From NCBI RefSeq assembly GCF_003663825.1, contig NZ_RCCC01000001.1, forward strand, positions 1,930,501 to 1,994,500: a stretch of DNA of 64,000 nt. The letters are read 5' to 3'. A program made the position numbers and the translations under genes. Origin of the DNA: Acidovorax sp. 106. Its GTDB lineage: Bacteria > Pseudomonadota > Gammaproteobacteria > Burkholderiales > Burkholderiaceae_C. Positions 16,246 through 26,844 of this stretch are shown here, in pieces; the first letter of the stretch is position 1; the number at the start of each line of letters is the position of its first letter. The notes beneath the pieces are model-generated. The model was not told where the DNA came from. It did not search any database and was given only the letters and a program-made list of their open reading frames with translations.

Positions 16246-17511
16246 ATGAGCCACCCCACCGATCCCCGCTACGGCGGCCCTGTAGCTGTCGAAACTGGCC
16301 GCCGCCGCATGTTGCAGGCGCTGGGCGCAGCATCTGTGGCGGGCCTGCCGGCCTGGTCGTTTGCGCAGCCCACTGCTCAGGTCAACACGACCAAGCTGGC
16401 GGTGACCGATACCGAAGTCACCGTGGGCCAACTGCACTCGGCCACCGGCACCATGGCCATTTCTGAAACGGGCTCCATCCAGGCCGAGCAACTGGCCATT
16501 GACCAGATCAACGCCATGGGCGGCGTGCTGGGCCGCAAGATCAAGGTGATCAAGGAAGACGGAGCCTCTGACTGGCCCACGTTTGCCGAAAAATCCAAGA
16601 AGCTGCTCATCAACGACCACTGCGCCGCCGTGTTCGGCTGCTGGACCAGCGCCTCACGCAAGGCCGTACTGCCCGTGTTCGAGAAAGAAAACGGCCTGCT
16701 CTACTACCCCACCTTCTATGAAGGCCTGGAGCAGTCCAAGAACGTGATCTACACCGGCCAGGAGGCCACGCAGCAAATTTTGTACAGCCTGGAGTGGGCC
16801 AAGACCGAGAAGAAGGCCAAGACCTTCTTCCTCATCGGCTCGGACTACATCTGGCCCCGCACCTCGATGAAGATTGCGCGCAAGCACATCGAGAACTTCC
16901 AGAAGGGCAAAGTGGTGGGCGAGGAGTACTACCCGCTGGGCAGCACCAACTTCGGCTCGCTGATGAACAAGATCAAGGTGCAAAAGCCCGACTGCATTTT
17001 TGTGGCGGTGGTGGGTGGCTCAAACGTGGCGTTTTACAAGGCGCTCAAGGCCGCAGGCATCACGGGCGACAAGCAATTGCTGGTCACGCTGTCCGTCACC
17101 GAGGACGAAATGACCGGCGTGGGTGGTGAAAACTTCGCGGGGTTCTATTCGTCGATGAAGTACTTCCAGTCGCTCGACAACGAGAACAACAAGAAGTTTG
17201 TGGCCGCCTTCAAAGCCAAGTATGGCAAGGACGCCGTGATTGGCGACGTAACGCAGGCGGGTTACCTGGGCCCCTGGCTGTGGAAGGCCGCCGTGGAAAA
17301 GGCCAAAAGCTTTGACGTGGACAAGGTGGTGGCTGCGTCGCCCGGCATTGAGCTGACCACGGCGCCCGAAGGCTACGTGAAGGTGGATGCCAACCACCAC
17401 CTGTGGAGCAAGTCGCGCATCGCCATGGGCATGCCGGACGCTTCGTTCAAGGTGGTGTCCGAGTCGCCGCAGCTCATCAAGCCGGATCCGTTCCCCAAGG
17501 GATACCAGTAA
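16246..17511 (+). CDS. urtA: Urea/short-chain amide ABC transporter, substrate-binding protein (UrtA/FmdD type)
   Basis: This encodes 421 residues. AAGGAG (16233-16238) sets the ATG at 16246. The N terminus carries a twin-arginine-like signal, GRRRMLQALGAASVAGLPAW, with cleavage near FAQ at about residue 42. The mature protein is a type I periplasmic binding protein; CWTSASRKAVLPVFE and LLYYPTFYEGLEQSKNVIYT are hallmarks of the UrtA/FmdD/AmiC-related branch. Its likely ligands are urea, formamide or acetamide. It is the first gene of a seven-gene plus-strand run ending in fmdB. Whether urea or amides are the real substrate cannot be decided by reading; the formamidase downstream favours amides. 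Confidence 0.92.
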   Translation: MSHPTDPRYGGPVAVETGRRRMLQALGAASVAGLPAWSFAQPTAQVNTTKLAVTDTEVTVGQLHSATGTMAISETGSIQAEQLAIDQINAMGGVLGRKIKVIKEDGASDWPTFAEKSKKLLINDHCAAVFGCWTSASRKAVLPVFEKENGLLYYPTFYEGLEQSKNVIYTGQEATQQILYSLEWAKTEKKAKTFFLIGSDYIWPRTSMKIARKHIENFQKGKVVGEEYYPLGSTNFGSLMNKIKVQKPDCIFVAVVGGSNVAFYKALKAAGITGDKQLLVTLSVTEDEMTGVGGENFAGFYSSMKYFQSLDNENNKKFVAAFKAKYGKDAVIGDVTQAGYLGPWLWKAAVEKAKSFDVDKVVAASPGIELTTAPEGYVKVDANHHLWSKSRIAMGMPDASFKVVSESPQLIKPDPFPKGYQ

Positions 17512-17520
17512 GCAGTGAGA

Positions 17521-17640
17521 AGTCACCCCCTGAGGCGCTTCGCGCCTTCCCCCTCTCTCGCTGCGCGGGAGGGGGACGACACCCTCGGTGCGGGGCGGCC
17601 CTTCCTCGGTGTCCCTCGCAAGAGGCCGCCCTATGGCACC
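17521..17640. repeat. G/C-rich interspersed repeat, copy A
   Basis: CACCCCCTGAGGCGC...GCGCCTTCCCCC, followed by GGGAGGGGGACG and GGGGCGGCCC, fills most of the urtA-urtB gap. The same element occurs between urtE and fmdA and after the Bug-protein gene at 56.2 kb; a related form sits inside the acyl-CoA dehydrogenase. The hairpins could lower read-through, giving more of the abundant binding protein UrtA than of the permeases. Confidence 0.75.
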
Positions 17641-17680
17641 GCTGTTCGTTTTCCAACGCTGCCCACGCAGGAGCTGCAAC

Positions 17681-18595
17681 ATGACTTTTTCCGAAATGCT
17701 CAACATTGGCCTGATGCAGGGCTTTGCGGGCCTGAGCCTGTTTGCCGTGCTGCTGCTCATGGGCCTGGGGCTGGCGATCATCTTTGGGCAGATGGGCGTG
17801 ATCAACATGGCGCATGGCGAGTTCATGACGATTGGCGCCTACACCATCTACCTGGGCTCTACGCTGGCGGCCAACCATGCGCCGCAGATGGCGCCGTACT
17901 ACTTTCCTCTGGCCATCATCGCGGCCTTTGGCTTTGCCTTTGCGGCGGGCTGGCTGGTGGAGTGGGGACTGATCCGCCACCTGTACAAACGCCCGCTCGA
18001 TACGCTGCTGGCCACCTGGGGCATCAGTCTGGCGCTGCAGCAGTGCTTTCGCACCTTCATCGGCCCCAAGGAAGTCAGCCCCACGCTGCCCGAGTGGCTG
18101 ATGGGCTCTTGGGCGCCTGCGCCGGGGCTGGACATTCCCATCAATGGCTTGTTTGTGTTGGGCCTCACCGCTGTAGTGACCGGGGGCGTGCTGCTGGCCC
18201 TGCACAAAAGCCGCTGGGGCCTGCGTGTGCGGGCCACGGTGAGCAACCGCGTCATGGCCAACGCGACGGGCATCGACACCAAAAAGACCGACCGCCTCAC
18301 CTTCGCCATTGGCTGCGGCATTGCGGGCGTGGCGGGTGCTGCCTTCACCACTATTGGCTCCACCGGGCCCACCAGTGGCTCGCTCTACATCGTCGACGCG
18401 TTCCTGGTCGTCACCTTTGGTGGCGCGGCGAGCTTGCTGGGCACTGTGGTTTCAGCCTTTGGCATTGCGCAGACGCAGTCCATCACCGAGTTTTTCCTGG
18501 CGGGCTCCATGGCCAAGGTGATCACGCTGTCGCTGATCGTGCTGATCCTGATGGTGCGTCCACAGGGCCTGTTCGCCTCCAAAGTTCGCCGATGA
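17681..18595 (+). CDS. urtB: Urea/amide ABC transporter permease UrtB (LivH type)
   Basis: This is a 304-residue inner-membrane permease of the branched-chain-amino-acid-type family. ATG 17681 follows GCAGGAGC; the longer upstream frame runs through the repeat and was rejected. About eight to nine hydrophobic helices are visible. Family signatures are GLGLAIIFGQMGVINMAHGE near the N terminus, the EAA-like loop VRATVSNRVMANATGIDTKK, and the C-terminal GGAASLLGTVVSAFGIAQTQ. The short form without an N-terminal extension resembles FmdE of methylotrophs. It pairs with UrtC to form the channel. Confidence 0.92.
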   Translation: MTFSEMLNIGLMQGFAGLSLFAVLLLMGLGLAIIFGQMGVINMAHGEFMTIGAYTIYLGSTLAANHAPQMAPYYFPLAIIAAFGFAFAAGWLVEWGLIRHLYKRPLDTLLATWGISLALQQCFRTFIGPKEVSPTLPEWLMGSWAPAPGLDIPINGLFVLGLTAVVTGGVLLALHKSRWGLRVRATVSNRVMANATGIDTKKTDRLTFAIGCGIAGVAGAAFTTIGSTGPTSGSLYIVDAFLVVTFGGAASLLGTVVSAFGIAQTQSITEFFLAGSMAKVITLSLIVLILMVRPQGLFASKVRR

Positions 18596-18641
18596 AATTC
18601 GCTCAACTGTCCATTCCTTTCGAGCCCACCGGAGTCTCTGC

Positions 18642-19859
18642 ATGAATGCCCTCAAAGCCTGGATATTGCGCTACCAGCTCGCCAGCCTGGTGCTGCTCAC
18701 CGTGCTGCTGGCCGTGGTGCTTCCACTCGCGCTCGACATCTTTCGCCTCAACCTGGTGGGCAAGTACCTCACCTATGCCTTTGTGGCCATTGGCCTGGTG
18801 ATGGTGTGGGGCTATGGCGGCGTGCTCAGCCTGGGGCAGGGGGTTTTCTTTGGCCTGGGCGGTTACGCCATGGCCATGTTTTTGAAGCTGGAAGCGTCTG
18901 ACCCCATCAGCACCAAGATCCAGTCCACGCCCGGCATTCCGGACTTCATGGACTGGAACCAAATCACCGAGCTGCCCAGCTTCTGGGTCCCGTTCAAGAG
19001 CCTGCCGTTCTCGCTGGCCGCCGTCATTGTGGTGCCCACGTTGCTGGCTTGGGTCGTCAGCTTTGCCATGTTCAAGCGCCGCGTAGGCGGTGTGTACTTC
19101 GCCATCATCACGCAGGCGGTGGCGCTGATCCTCACGGTGCTCATCATTGGCCAGCAGGGCTACACCGGCGGCGTCAACGGCATGACCGATCTGAAGACCC
19201 TGTGGGGCTGGGACACGCGCACCGACAGCGCCAAGTACATCCTGTACTACGTGTGCGTGGTGCTGCTCATCGGCTCCATCGTGCTGTGCCGCTGGATCCA
19301 GACCGGCAAGGTGGGCACGCTGCTGCTGGCCATGCGCGACAAGGAAGACCGCGTGCGGTTTTCGGGCTACGACGTGGCCAATTTCAAGATCTTCACCTTC
19401 TGCCTGGCCGCTGCGCTGTCGGGCATTGGCGGGGCACTGTTCTCGCTGCAGGTGGGGTTCATGTCACCCAGCTTCGTAGGCATCGTGCCCTCCATCGAGA
19501 TGGTGATCTACGCCGCCGTGGGTGGGCGCATGAGCCTGGTGGGTGCGGTGTACGGCACGCTGCTGGTGAATGCGGGCAAGACGTTTTTCTCGGAGAGCTT
19601 TCCCGAGGCCTGGTTGTTCTTGATGGCGGGCCTGTTCATCGGCGTGACTATGGCTTTCCCCATGGGGTTGGCTGGCTTGTGGGAGAGCCATGTCGTGCCC
19701 TGGTGGAAGGGCCGCCGCGAGGCGCTGCGCCAGGCCTCGGTGCAGCCCCGGCCGGTGGCTGACGCAACGCCAGCCGCTACCGCCACTTCTGCAGCAGCTG
19801 CCAGCGTAGCGCCCGCACCTGCTGCCCTGCCCGACGGCGTGAGCCGCCAGGGTGCCTGA
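18642..19859 (+). CDS. urtC: Urea/amide ABC transporter permease UrtC (LivM type)
   Basis: This encodes 405 residues starting 46 bp after urtB. GKYLTYAFVAIGLVMVWGYG and GVLSLGQGVFFGLGGYAMAM are the standard LivM/UrtC signature. The cytoplasmic coupling loop is LLAMRDKEDRVRFSGYDVAN, and VYAAVGG-like sequence (IYAAVGGRMSLVGAVYG) follows. A polar insertion after the second helix (DPISTKIQSTPGIPDFMDWN) is typical of UrtC/FmdF. After the last helix comes a 50-residue Ala/Pro-rich tail (from about residue 355) that is not part of the fold. It forms the membrane channel with UrtB. Confidence 0.92.
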   Translation: MNALKAWILRYQLASLVLLTVLLAVVLPLALDIFRLNLVGKYLTYAFVAIGLVMVWGYGGVLSLGQGVFFGLGGYAMAMFLKLEASDPISTKIQSTPGIPDFMDWNQITELPSFWVPFKSLPFSLAAVIVVPTLLAWVVSFAMFKRRVGGVYFAIITQAVALILTVLIIGQQGYTGGVNGMTDLKTLWGWDTRTDSAKYILYYVCVVLLIGSIVLCRWIQTGKVGTLLLAMRDKEDRVRFSGYDVANFKIFTFCLAAALSGIGGALFSLQVGFMSPSFVGIVPSIEMVIYAAVGGRMSLVGAVYGTLLVNAGKTFFSESFPEAWLFLMAGLFIGVTMAFPMGLAGLWESHVVPWWKGRREALRQASVQPRPVADATPAATATSAAAASVAPAPAALPDGVSRQGA

Positions 19860-19884
19860 CACGCCACCCCACGGAGCACGCCCC

Positions 19885-20628
19885 ATGAGCAATACCGACT
19901 TCGCCCTCGCTGTGGAAGACCTCACGGTGTCGTTCGACGGCTTCAAGGCCATCGACGCCCTGACGCTGTACATCGACAAGAACGAGCTGCGCGTGATCAT
20001 CGGCCCCAACGGCGCGGGCAAGACCACGCTGCTCGACCTGATCTGCGGCAAGACGCGCGCCACCGGCGGCAGCATCAAGTTCAAGAACGAAGAACTGACC
20101 CGCATGGCCGAGCACCAGCGCGTGCGGCTGGGCATTGGCCGCAAGTTCCAGACGCCCTCCATTTACGAGAACCTCTCGGTCTTCCAGAACCTGGAGGTGT
20201 CGTACCCCGCAGGCCGCTCGGTGCTGGGGGCGTTGGCTTTCAAGTGCACCGACGAAGTCAAGGCCCGTGTGCAGGTGGTGGCCGAAGACATCGGCCTGGG
20301 CGACAAGCTCGACACCGAGGCGGGCCTGCTCAGCCATGGGCAAAAGCAGTGGCTGGAGATTGGCATGCTGCTGATGCAGGAGCCCGAGCTGCTGATGCTC
20401 GACGAACCCATCGCTGGCATGAGCGCCCGCGAGCGCGAACTCACAGCCGAACTTCTGCAGCGCATCTGCAAGAACCGCGCGGTGATCGTCATCGAGCACG
20501 ACATGGAGTTCGTCAAGCGCATTGCCCACAAGGTCACCGTGATGCACCAGGGAAAGATCCTGGCCGAAGGCCCTATGGAGAAGGTGCAGGCCGACCCCAA
20601 GGTCATCGACGTGTACCTAGGCCATTGA
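19885..20628 (+). CDS. urtD: Urea/amide ABC transporter ATPase UrtD (LivG type)
   Basis: This is a 247-residue ATPase. The start at 19885 follows CGGAGCACG. It contains Walker A GPNGAGKTT (about 36-44), Q-loop in RKFQTPSIYENLSV, a signature motif LSHGQKQWLEIG, Walker B LLMLDEP, and the switch histidine in VIVIEHDMEF. The signature LSHGQ replaces canonical LSGGQ, as is usual in UrtD. It would form a heterodimer with UrtE and power uptake through UrtBC. Spacing of 25 bp to urtC and 35 bp to urtE supports one operon. Confidence 0.93.
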   Translation: MSNTDFALAVEDLTVSFDGFKAIDALTLYIDKNELRVIIGPNGAGKTTLLDLICGKTRATGGSIKFKNEELTRMAEHQRVRLGIGRKFQTPSIYENLSVFQNLEVSYPAGRSVLGALAFKCTDEVKARVQVVAEDIGLGDKLDTEAGLLSHGQKQWLEIGMLLMQEPELLMLDEPIAGMSARERELTAELLQRICKNRAVIVIEHDMEFVKRIAHKVTVMHQGKILAEGPMEKVQADPKVIDVYLGH

Positions 20629-20663
20629 CTTCCATACCCCATTGAACCCCACAGGAGCACCGC

Positions 20664-21353
20664 ATGCTGGAAGTCAAAGATCTGTTTGTGGCCTACGGCC
20701 AGAGCGAGGCGCTGCACGGCATCTCGTTTGAAGGCCGGGCCAACGAAACCGTGGCCATCATGGGCCGCAATGGCATGGGCAAAACCACGCTGTTCAAAAG
20801 CCTCATGGGCGTGATGCCCGCCAAGAGCGGCCAGATCACCGTGGCAGGCCAGGACGTGACGAAGGACGAGAGCTTTCGCCGTGTGGCCAAGGGCATCGCC
20901 TACGTGCCGCAGGGCCGGATGATTTTTCCGACCCTCACGGTCGAGGAAAACATTGAGACGGGCCTGGAGAACTCTAAGACACGGCAGATTCCAGAAGACA
21001 TCTATGCGCTGTTCCCCGTGCTGTGGGACATGCGCCGGCGCAAGGGCGGCAACCTGTCGGGCGGGCAGCAGCAGCAACTGGCCATTGCCCGCGCCCTGGT
21101 CACTGACCCCAAGGTGCTGCTGCTCGACGAGCCTACGGAGGGTATCCAGCCTTCCATCATCAAAGACATCGCCAAGGCGCTCAACGAGATCCGCAAGCTG
21201 CGCCAGATCACCATCGTGGTGAGCGAGCAGGTGCTCTCGTTTGCCATGGATGTGGCCGATCGGTTGTTTGTCATCGAGGGCGGCCGCCTGGTGCATGAGA
21301 CGGCCCGGGCCGACACCGACCAGCAGCGCATCAAAGCCTATCTGTCGGTATGA
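20664..21353 (+). CDS. urtE: Urea/amide ABC transporter ATPase UrtE (LivF type)
   Basis: This is a 229-residue ATPase with Walker A GRNGMGKTT (about 34-42), Q-loop YVPQGRMIFPTLTVEENI, signature LSGGQQQQLAIARAL, Walker B VLLLDEPTEGIQPS and the switch-region VSEQ, where Gln replaces His as in LivF/UrtE proteins. An AGGAG site lies upstream of ATG 20664. It partners UrtD. The gap to the next gene (213 bp) holds a G/C-rich repeat, so formamidase may be transcribed at a lower level or from its own promoter. Confidence 0.93.
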   Translation: MLEVKDLFVAYGQSEALHGISFEGRANETVAIMGRNGMGKTTLFKSLMGVMPAKSGQITVAGQDVTKDESFRRVAKGIAYVPQGRMIFPTLTVEENIETGLENSKTRQIPEDIYALFPVLWDMRRRKGGNLSGGQQQQLAIARALVTDPKVLLLDEPTEGIQPSIIKDIAKALNEIRKLRQITIVVSEQVLSFAMDVADRLFVIEGGRLVHETARADTDQQRIKAYLSV

Positions 21354-21357
21354 CATG

Positions 21358-21475
21358 AAACACCCCCTGAGTCGCCTTCGGCGCCTTCCCCCTCTCTCGC
21401 ATCGCTGCGCGCTGCGGGAGGGGGACGCCCCCAGCGCGGCGGGGCGGCCCTTGCGCGGGGGCACTGGCGTTGGCC
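21358..21475. repeat. G/C-rich interspersed repeat, copy B
   Basis: CACCCCCTGAGTCGCC...GGCGCCTTCCCCC and GGGAGGGGGACGCCCCC are followed by GGGGCGGCCC. It is clearly homologous to the element in the urtA-urtB gap and occupies the same kind of site between two genes of the operon. Confidence 0.75.
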
Positions 21476-21566
21476 GTGACCGTTTCACAGGCAGCTTGCC
21501 TTGCAGGCCCTGGAGCTTTTATCTCAAGTTTTCATTTTTCCACCCACCCCTTCCAAGGAGCACGCC

Positions 21567-22793
21567 ATGGCTGAAACCCTGATCAAGGTCGATCTGAGCA
21601 AGTCGCCCACCGAGAACGAAAACATCCACAACCGCTGGCACCCCGACATTCCCATGGCCTGCTGGGTCAACCCGGGCGATGAGTTTGTGCTGGAGACGTT
21701 TGACTGGACGGGCGGCTTCATCAAAAACAACGACAGCGCTGACGACGTGCGCGACATTGACCTGACCACGGTGCACTACCTCAGCGGCCCCGTGGGCGTG
21801 AAAGGTGCTGAGCCGGGCGACCTGCTGGTGGTGGACCTGCTGGACATTGGCGCCAAGCAAGACAGCCTGTGGGGCTTCAACGGCTTTTTCAGCAAGAACA
21901 ATGGCGGCGGTTTTTTGACCGAGCATTTCCCGCAGGCGCAAAAGTCGATCTGGGACTTTCACGGCATGTTCACCAGCTCGCGCCATGTGCCCGGTGTGAA
22001 GTACGCCGGGCTCATCCACCCAGGCCTGATTGGCTGCCTGCCCGACCGCAAGATGCTGGAGCAGTGGAACGCCCGCGAGCAAGCGCTGATCGACACCGCG
22101 CCCACGGCGGGGCTGGCCAACCCGCCATCGGCTGGCACCGCCCACATGGGTCGCCTGACGGGTGAGGCCAAGGCCAAGGCGGCAGCCGAGGGCGCACGCA
22201 CCGTGCCCCCGCGCGAGCACGGCGGCAACTGCGACATCAAGGACTTGTCGCGGGGCTCCAAGGTGTTCTTCCCGGTGTATGTGGACGGCGCAGGCCTAAG
22301 CGTGGGCGACCTGCACTTCAGCCAGGGAGATGGCGAAATCACCTTCTGCGGTGCCATCGAGATGGCAGGCTGGGTGCACATGAAGGTCACCCTCATCAAG
22401 GGCGGCATGGCCAAGTACGGCATCAAGAACCCCATCTTCAAGCCCAGCCCCATCACGCCCACCTACAACGACTACCTGATCTTTGAAGGCATCAGCGTGG
22501 ACGAGGCGGGCAAGCAGTACTACCTGGACGTGAATGTGGCCTACCGCCAGGCCTGCCTGAACGCCATCGAGTATCTGAAGAAGTTTGGCTACTCCGGCGC
22601 ACAGGCTTACTCCATCCTGGGCACCGCGCCCGTGCAGGGCCACATCAGCGGCGTGGTGGACGTGCCCAACGCCTGCGCCACGCTGTGGCTGCCCACGCAG
22701 ATTTTTGACTTCGACATCAACCCGAGTGCTGCGGGGCCGATCAAGCACCTGGATGGCTCCATCGCCATGCCGTTGTCGCCCGACCTGGTCTGA
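21567..22793 (+). CDS. fmdA: Formamidase (acetamidase/formamidase family)
   Basis: This is a 408-residue cytosolic amidohydrolase that splits formamide to formate and ammonia. AAGGAG (21555-21560) sets the start (MAETLIKVDLSKS). Family features in order: NRWHPDIPMACWVNPGDEF near the N terminus, DLLVVDLLDIGAK, HGMFTSSRHVPGVKYAGLIH and CLPDRKML, a GGNCDIKDLSRGSKVFFPVY metal-site region, GDGEITFCGAIEMAG, and NVAYRQACLNAIEYLKKFGY. Length matches Methylophilus FmdA. Its place behind the transporter indicates that imported amides are hydrolysed for nitrogen. No urease gene is present in the window. Confidence 0.93.
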   Translation: MAETLIKVDLSKSPTENENIHNRWHPDIPMACWVNPGDEFVLETFDWTGGFIKNNDSADDVRDIDLTTVHYLSGPVGVKGAEPGDLLVVDLLDIGAKQDSLWGFNGFFSKNNGGGFLTEHFPQAQKSIWDFHGMFTSSRHVPGVKYAGLIHPGLIGCLPDRKMLEQWNAREQALIDTAPTAGLANPPSAGTAHMGRLTGEAKAKAAAEGARTVPPREHGGNCDIKDLSRGSKVFFPVYVDGAGLSVGDLHFSQGDGEITFCGAIEMAGWVHMKVTLIKGGMAKYGIKNPIFKPSPITPTYNDYLIFEGISVDEAGKQYYLDVNVAYRQACLNAIEYLKKFGYSGAQAYSILGTAPVQGHISGVVDVPNACATLWLPTQIFDFDINPSAAGPIKHLDGSIAMPLSPDLV

Positions 22794-22839
22794 CCGCTGA
22801 ACGTCATTGCCATTGCCACTGCTGTGCAAGGAGCCGCCC

Positions 22840-23184
22840 ATGCCCACCTACGACTATGCCTGTGCCCAGTGCGGCGGCTTCGATGCCTTTCGCACGCTGG
22901 CCGACCGCAATGAGCCCGCAGCCTGCCCCGACTGCGGGGCGGCATCGCCGCGCGTGTTTGCCACGGCGCCGCGCCTGGCTCTGATGAGTGCGTCCGCCCG
23001 CAGCGCCATCGCCACGAATGAACGTGCGCGGCACGAGCCGCAGCGCTCGGGCGACTACGCGCGCCTCAAGCACCCGGCGGGTTGCGGCTGCTGCTCGTCG
23101 TCGGCCAGCCGCAAGGCCACGGTGACGGCGCCCAATGGCGCCAAAGCGTTTCCGAGCAAGCGGCCCTGGATGATTTCTCATTGA
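22840..23184 (+). CDS. fmdB: FmdB-family zinc-ribbon protein
   Basis: This encodes 114 residues. AAGGAG (22828-22833) precedes ATG 22840. The N-terminal zinc ribbon has Y-A-C8-x2-C11-G and C33-P-D-C36-G, the FmdB/CxxC_CxxC_SSSS signature. A basic, Ser-rich C-terminal half contains a Cys cluster (AGCGCCSSS). FmdB was proposed to regulate formamidase expression in Methylophilus, but its biochemical role is not established. It ends the operon; the next element is the metH riboswitch. Confidence 0.88.
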   Translation: MPTYDYACAQCGGFDAFRTLADRNEPAACPDCGAASPRVFATAPRLALMSASARSAIATNERARHEPQRSGDYARLKHPAGCGCCSSSASRKATVTAPNGAKAFPSKRPWMISH

Positions 23185-23296
23185 AAGGGCTGGGCCGTCC
23201 TTGTTGGACGGCGATGTTCCAAGTAGCAAGACTATCTGGCAGCACAACGCCATCAGGTGGCGCAGCAACGTGCGCTTCCCCTTAAAATCTCCGCTT

Positions 23297-23438
23297 CGCC
23301 CAAGGAGCGTTGCAGCGGCAGGCCAGGCCCCACCCACAGGTGGCCGGTTGCCGTCAGGCTTGGGCCCTGTGCGCTATGGCGCAGCCCCACTGTAACGACG
23401 CTCACCTGTTTTTCCGTGTTTCTGCACAGGTGAGCCCT
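23297..23438 (+). promoter_or_regulatory. S-adenosylhomocysteine (SAH) riboswitch and metH expression platform
   Basis: P1 is GCCCAAG (23298-23304) with CTTGGGC (23359-23365). The pseudoknot-type helix is GAGCGT (23305-23310) with ACGCTC (23398-23403). The conserved core pieces GAGCGTTGCA, CAGGCTTGG and TAACGACGCTCACC match the SAH class. Downstream, CTCACCTG (23401-23408) is the exact complement of CAGGTGAG (23427-23434), which contains the metH ribosome site AGGTGAG four bases before the ATG. SAH binding would use CTC in the aptamer helix and free the ribosome site, an ON switch. Confidence 0.88.
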
Positions 23439-26177
<2,739 letters not shown>

Positions 26178-26223
26178 TGCTATGAAATAAATAGCTATCA
26201 GCGCTTATTGGGTAAACGCTAGA
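26178..26223. repeat. Interspersed AGCGCT palindrome, copy 4 (degenerate)
   Basis: TGCTATGAAATAAATAGCTA then CAGCGCTTATTGGGTAAACGCTAG begins immediately after the metH stop codon. One arm is degenerate (AACGCTAG). A strong separate terminator follows within 20 bp. Confidence 0.7.
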
Positions 26224-26238
26224 CGTTGTTATGACCTT

Positions 26239-26266
26239 AAAAGGCTCCTGCGCAGGAGCCTTTTTT
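26239..26266 (+). terminator. Rho-independent terminator of metH
   Basis: AAAAGGCTCCTGC and GCAGGAGCCTTTT form a perfect palindrome followed by further T residues (26261-26266). With A tracts on the other side it also works for the minus-strand Rid gene ending at 26296. Confidence 0.9.
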
Positions 26267-26295
26267 CTGCCGTGTGGGATCACTCCATCCGGCGT

Positions 26296-26691
26296 TCAGG
26301 CTTGCGGCAGCTTGGCAATCACCTTGATCTCGAACTGAAACCCATACAGCCACGTCACCCCGATGCCGGTGAGCGTGGGGTAGGGCGCCTCGCCCCAGAA
26401 CTCGGGCACGATGCTCCAGACGGTGTCGAAGTTCGCCTCGGGGTTCACCACGAACATCGTCACGTCGACCACGTCGTCAAACGTGCAGCCTGCCGCCTGC
26501 AGCACGGCGTTGAGGTTGCTGAACGCCAGGCGCACCTGGGCGGCCACATCGGGCTCGGGCGAGCCGTCTCCGCGGCTGCCCACCTGGCCAGAGACAAACA
26601 GAAAGCCATTGGCACGCACGGCGGGCGAATAGCGGTTGCGCTCGTACAGCGCCTGGCGGCCTGCGGGAAACACGACATCACGGGTGGGCAT
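26296..26691 (-). CDS. Rid-family (YjgF/YER057c) protein, non-canonical
   Basis: This encodes 131 residues. ATG 26691 (MPTRDVVFPAG) is chosen because AAAGGA stands six bases upstream; an ATG five codons earlier has no ribosome site. The fold signature is clear: YSPAVRANGFLFVSGQVGSR, then LNAVLQAAGCTFDDVVDVTM, then a C-terminal EIKVIAKLP. At the position of the catalytic arginine of RidA (R-T/S-x-V) the sequence reads PTLTGIGVTWL, so the classical enamine deaminase residue is missing. It probably belongs to a Rid subgroup of unknown reaction. It is divergent from a LysR regulator. Confidence 0.85.
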   Translation of the reverse strand: MPTRDVVFPAGRQALYERNRYSPAVRANGFLFVSGQVGSRGDGSPEPDVAAQVRLAFSNLNAVLQAAGCTFDDVVDVTMFVVNPEANFDTVWSIVPEFWGEAPYPTLTGIGVTWLYGFQFEIKVIAKLPQA

Positions 26692-26844
26692 GGAGAGTCC
26701 TTTCATTCATGCGGGGATGGGTGGTGATGCAGGCACTGTAGAAGCGAGCGCTGTTCTGATAAACAGGCTAATCTGCGCAGCACTGTTCTTCATTTCCAAA
26801 CAATCAACAATGGGCGGCGCCGTGTGCGTCTTGCCCCCGCCGCC
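26692..26844. promoter_or_regulatory. Divergent promoter region with CTGTT-N6-AACAG palindrome
   Basis: Between the Rid gene and the LysR gene there is a 5-6-5 inverted repeat, CTGTT (26751-26755) and AACAG (26762-26766). A further CTGTTCT lies about 30 bp to the right. It is a plausible LysR binding site controlling the Rid gene and autoregulation. Confidence 0.4.
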
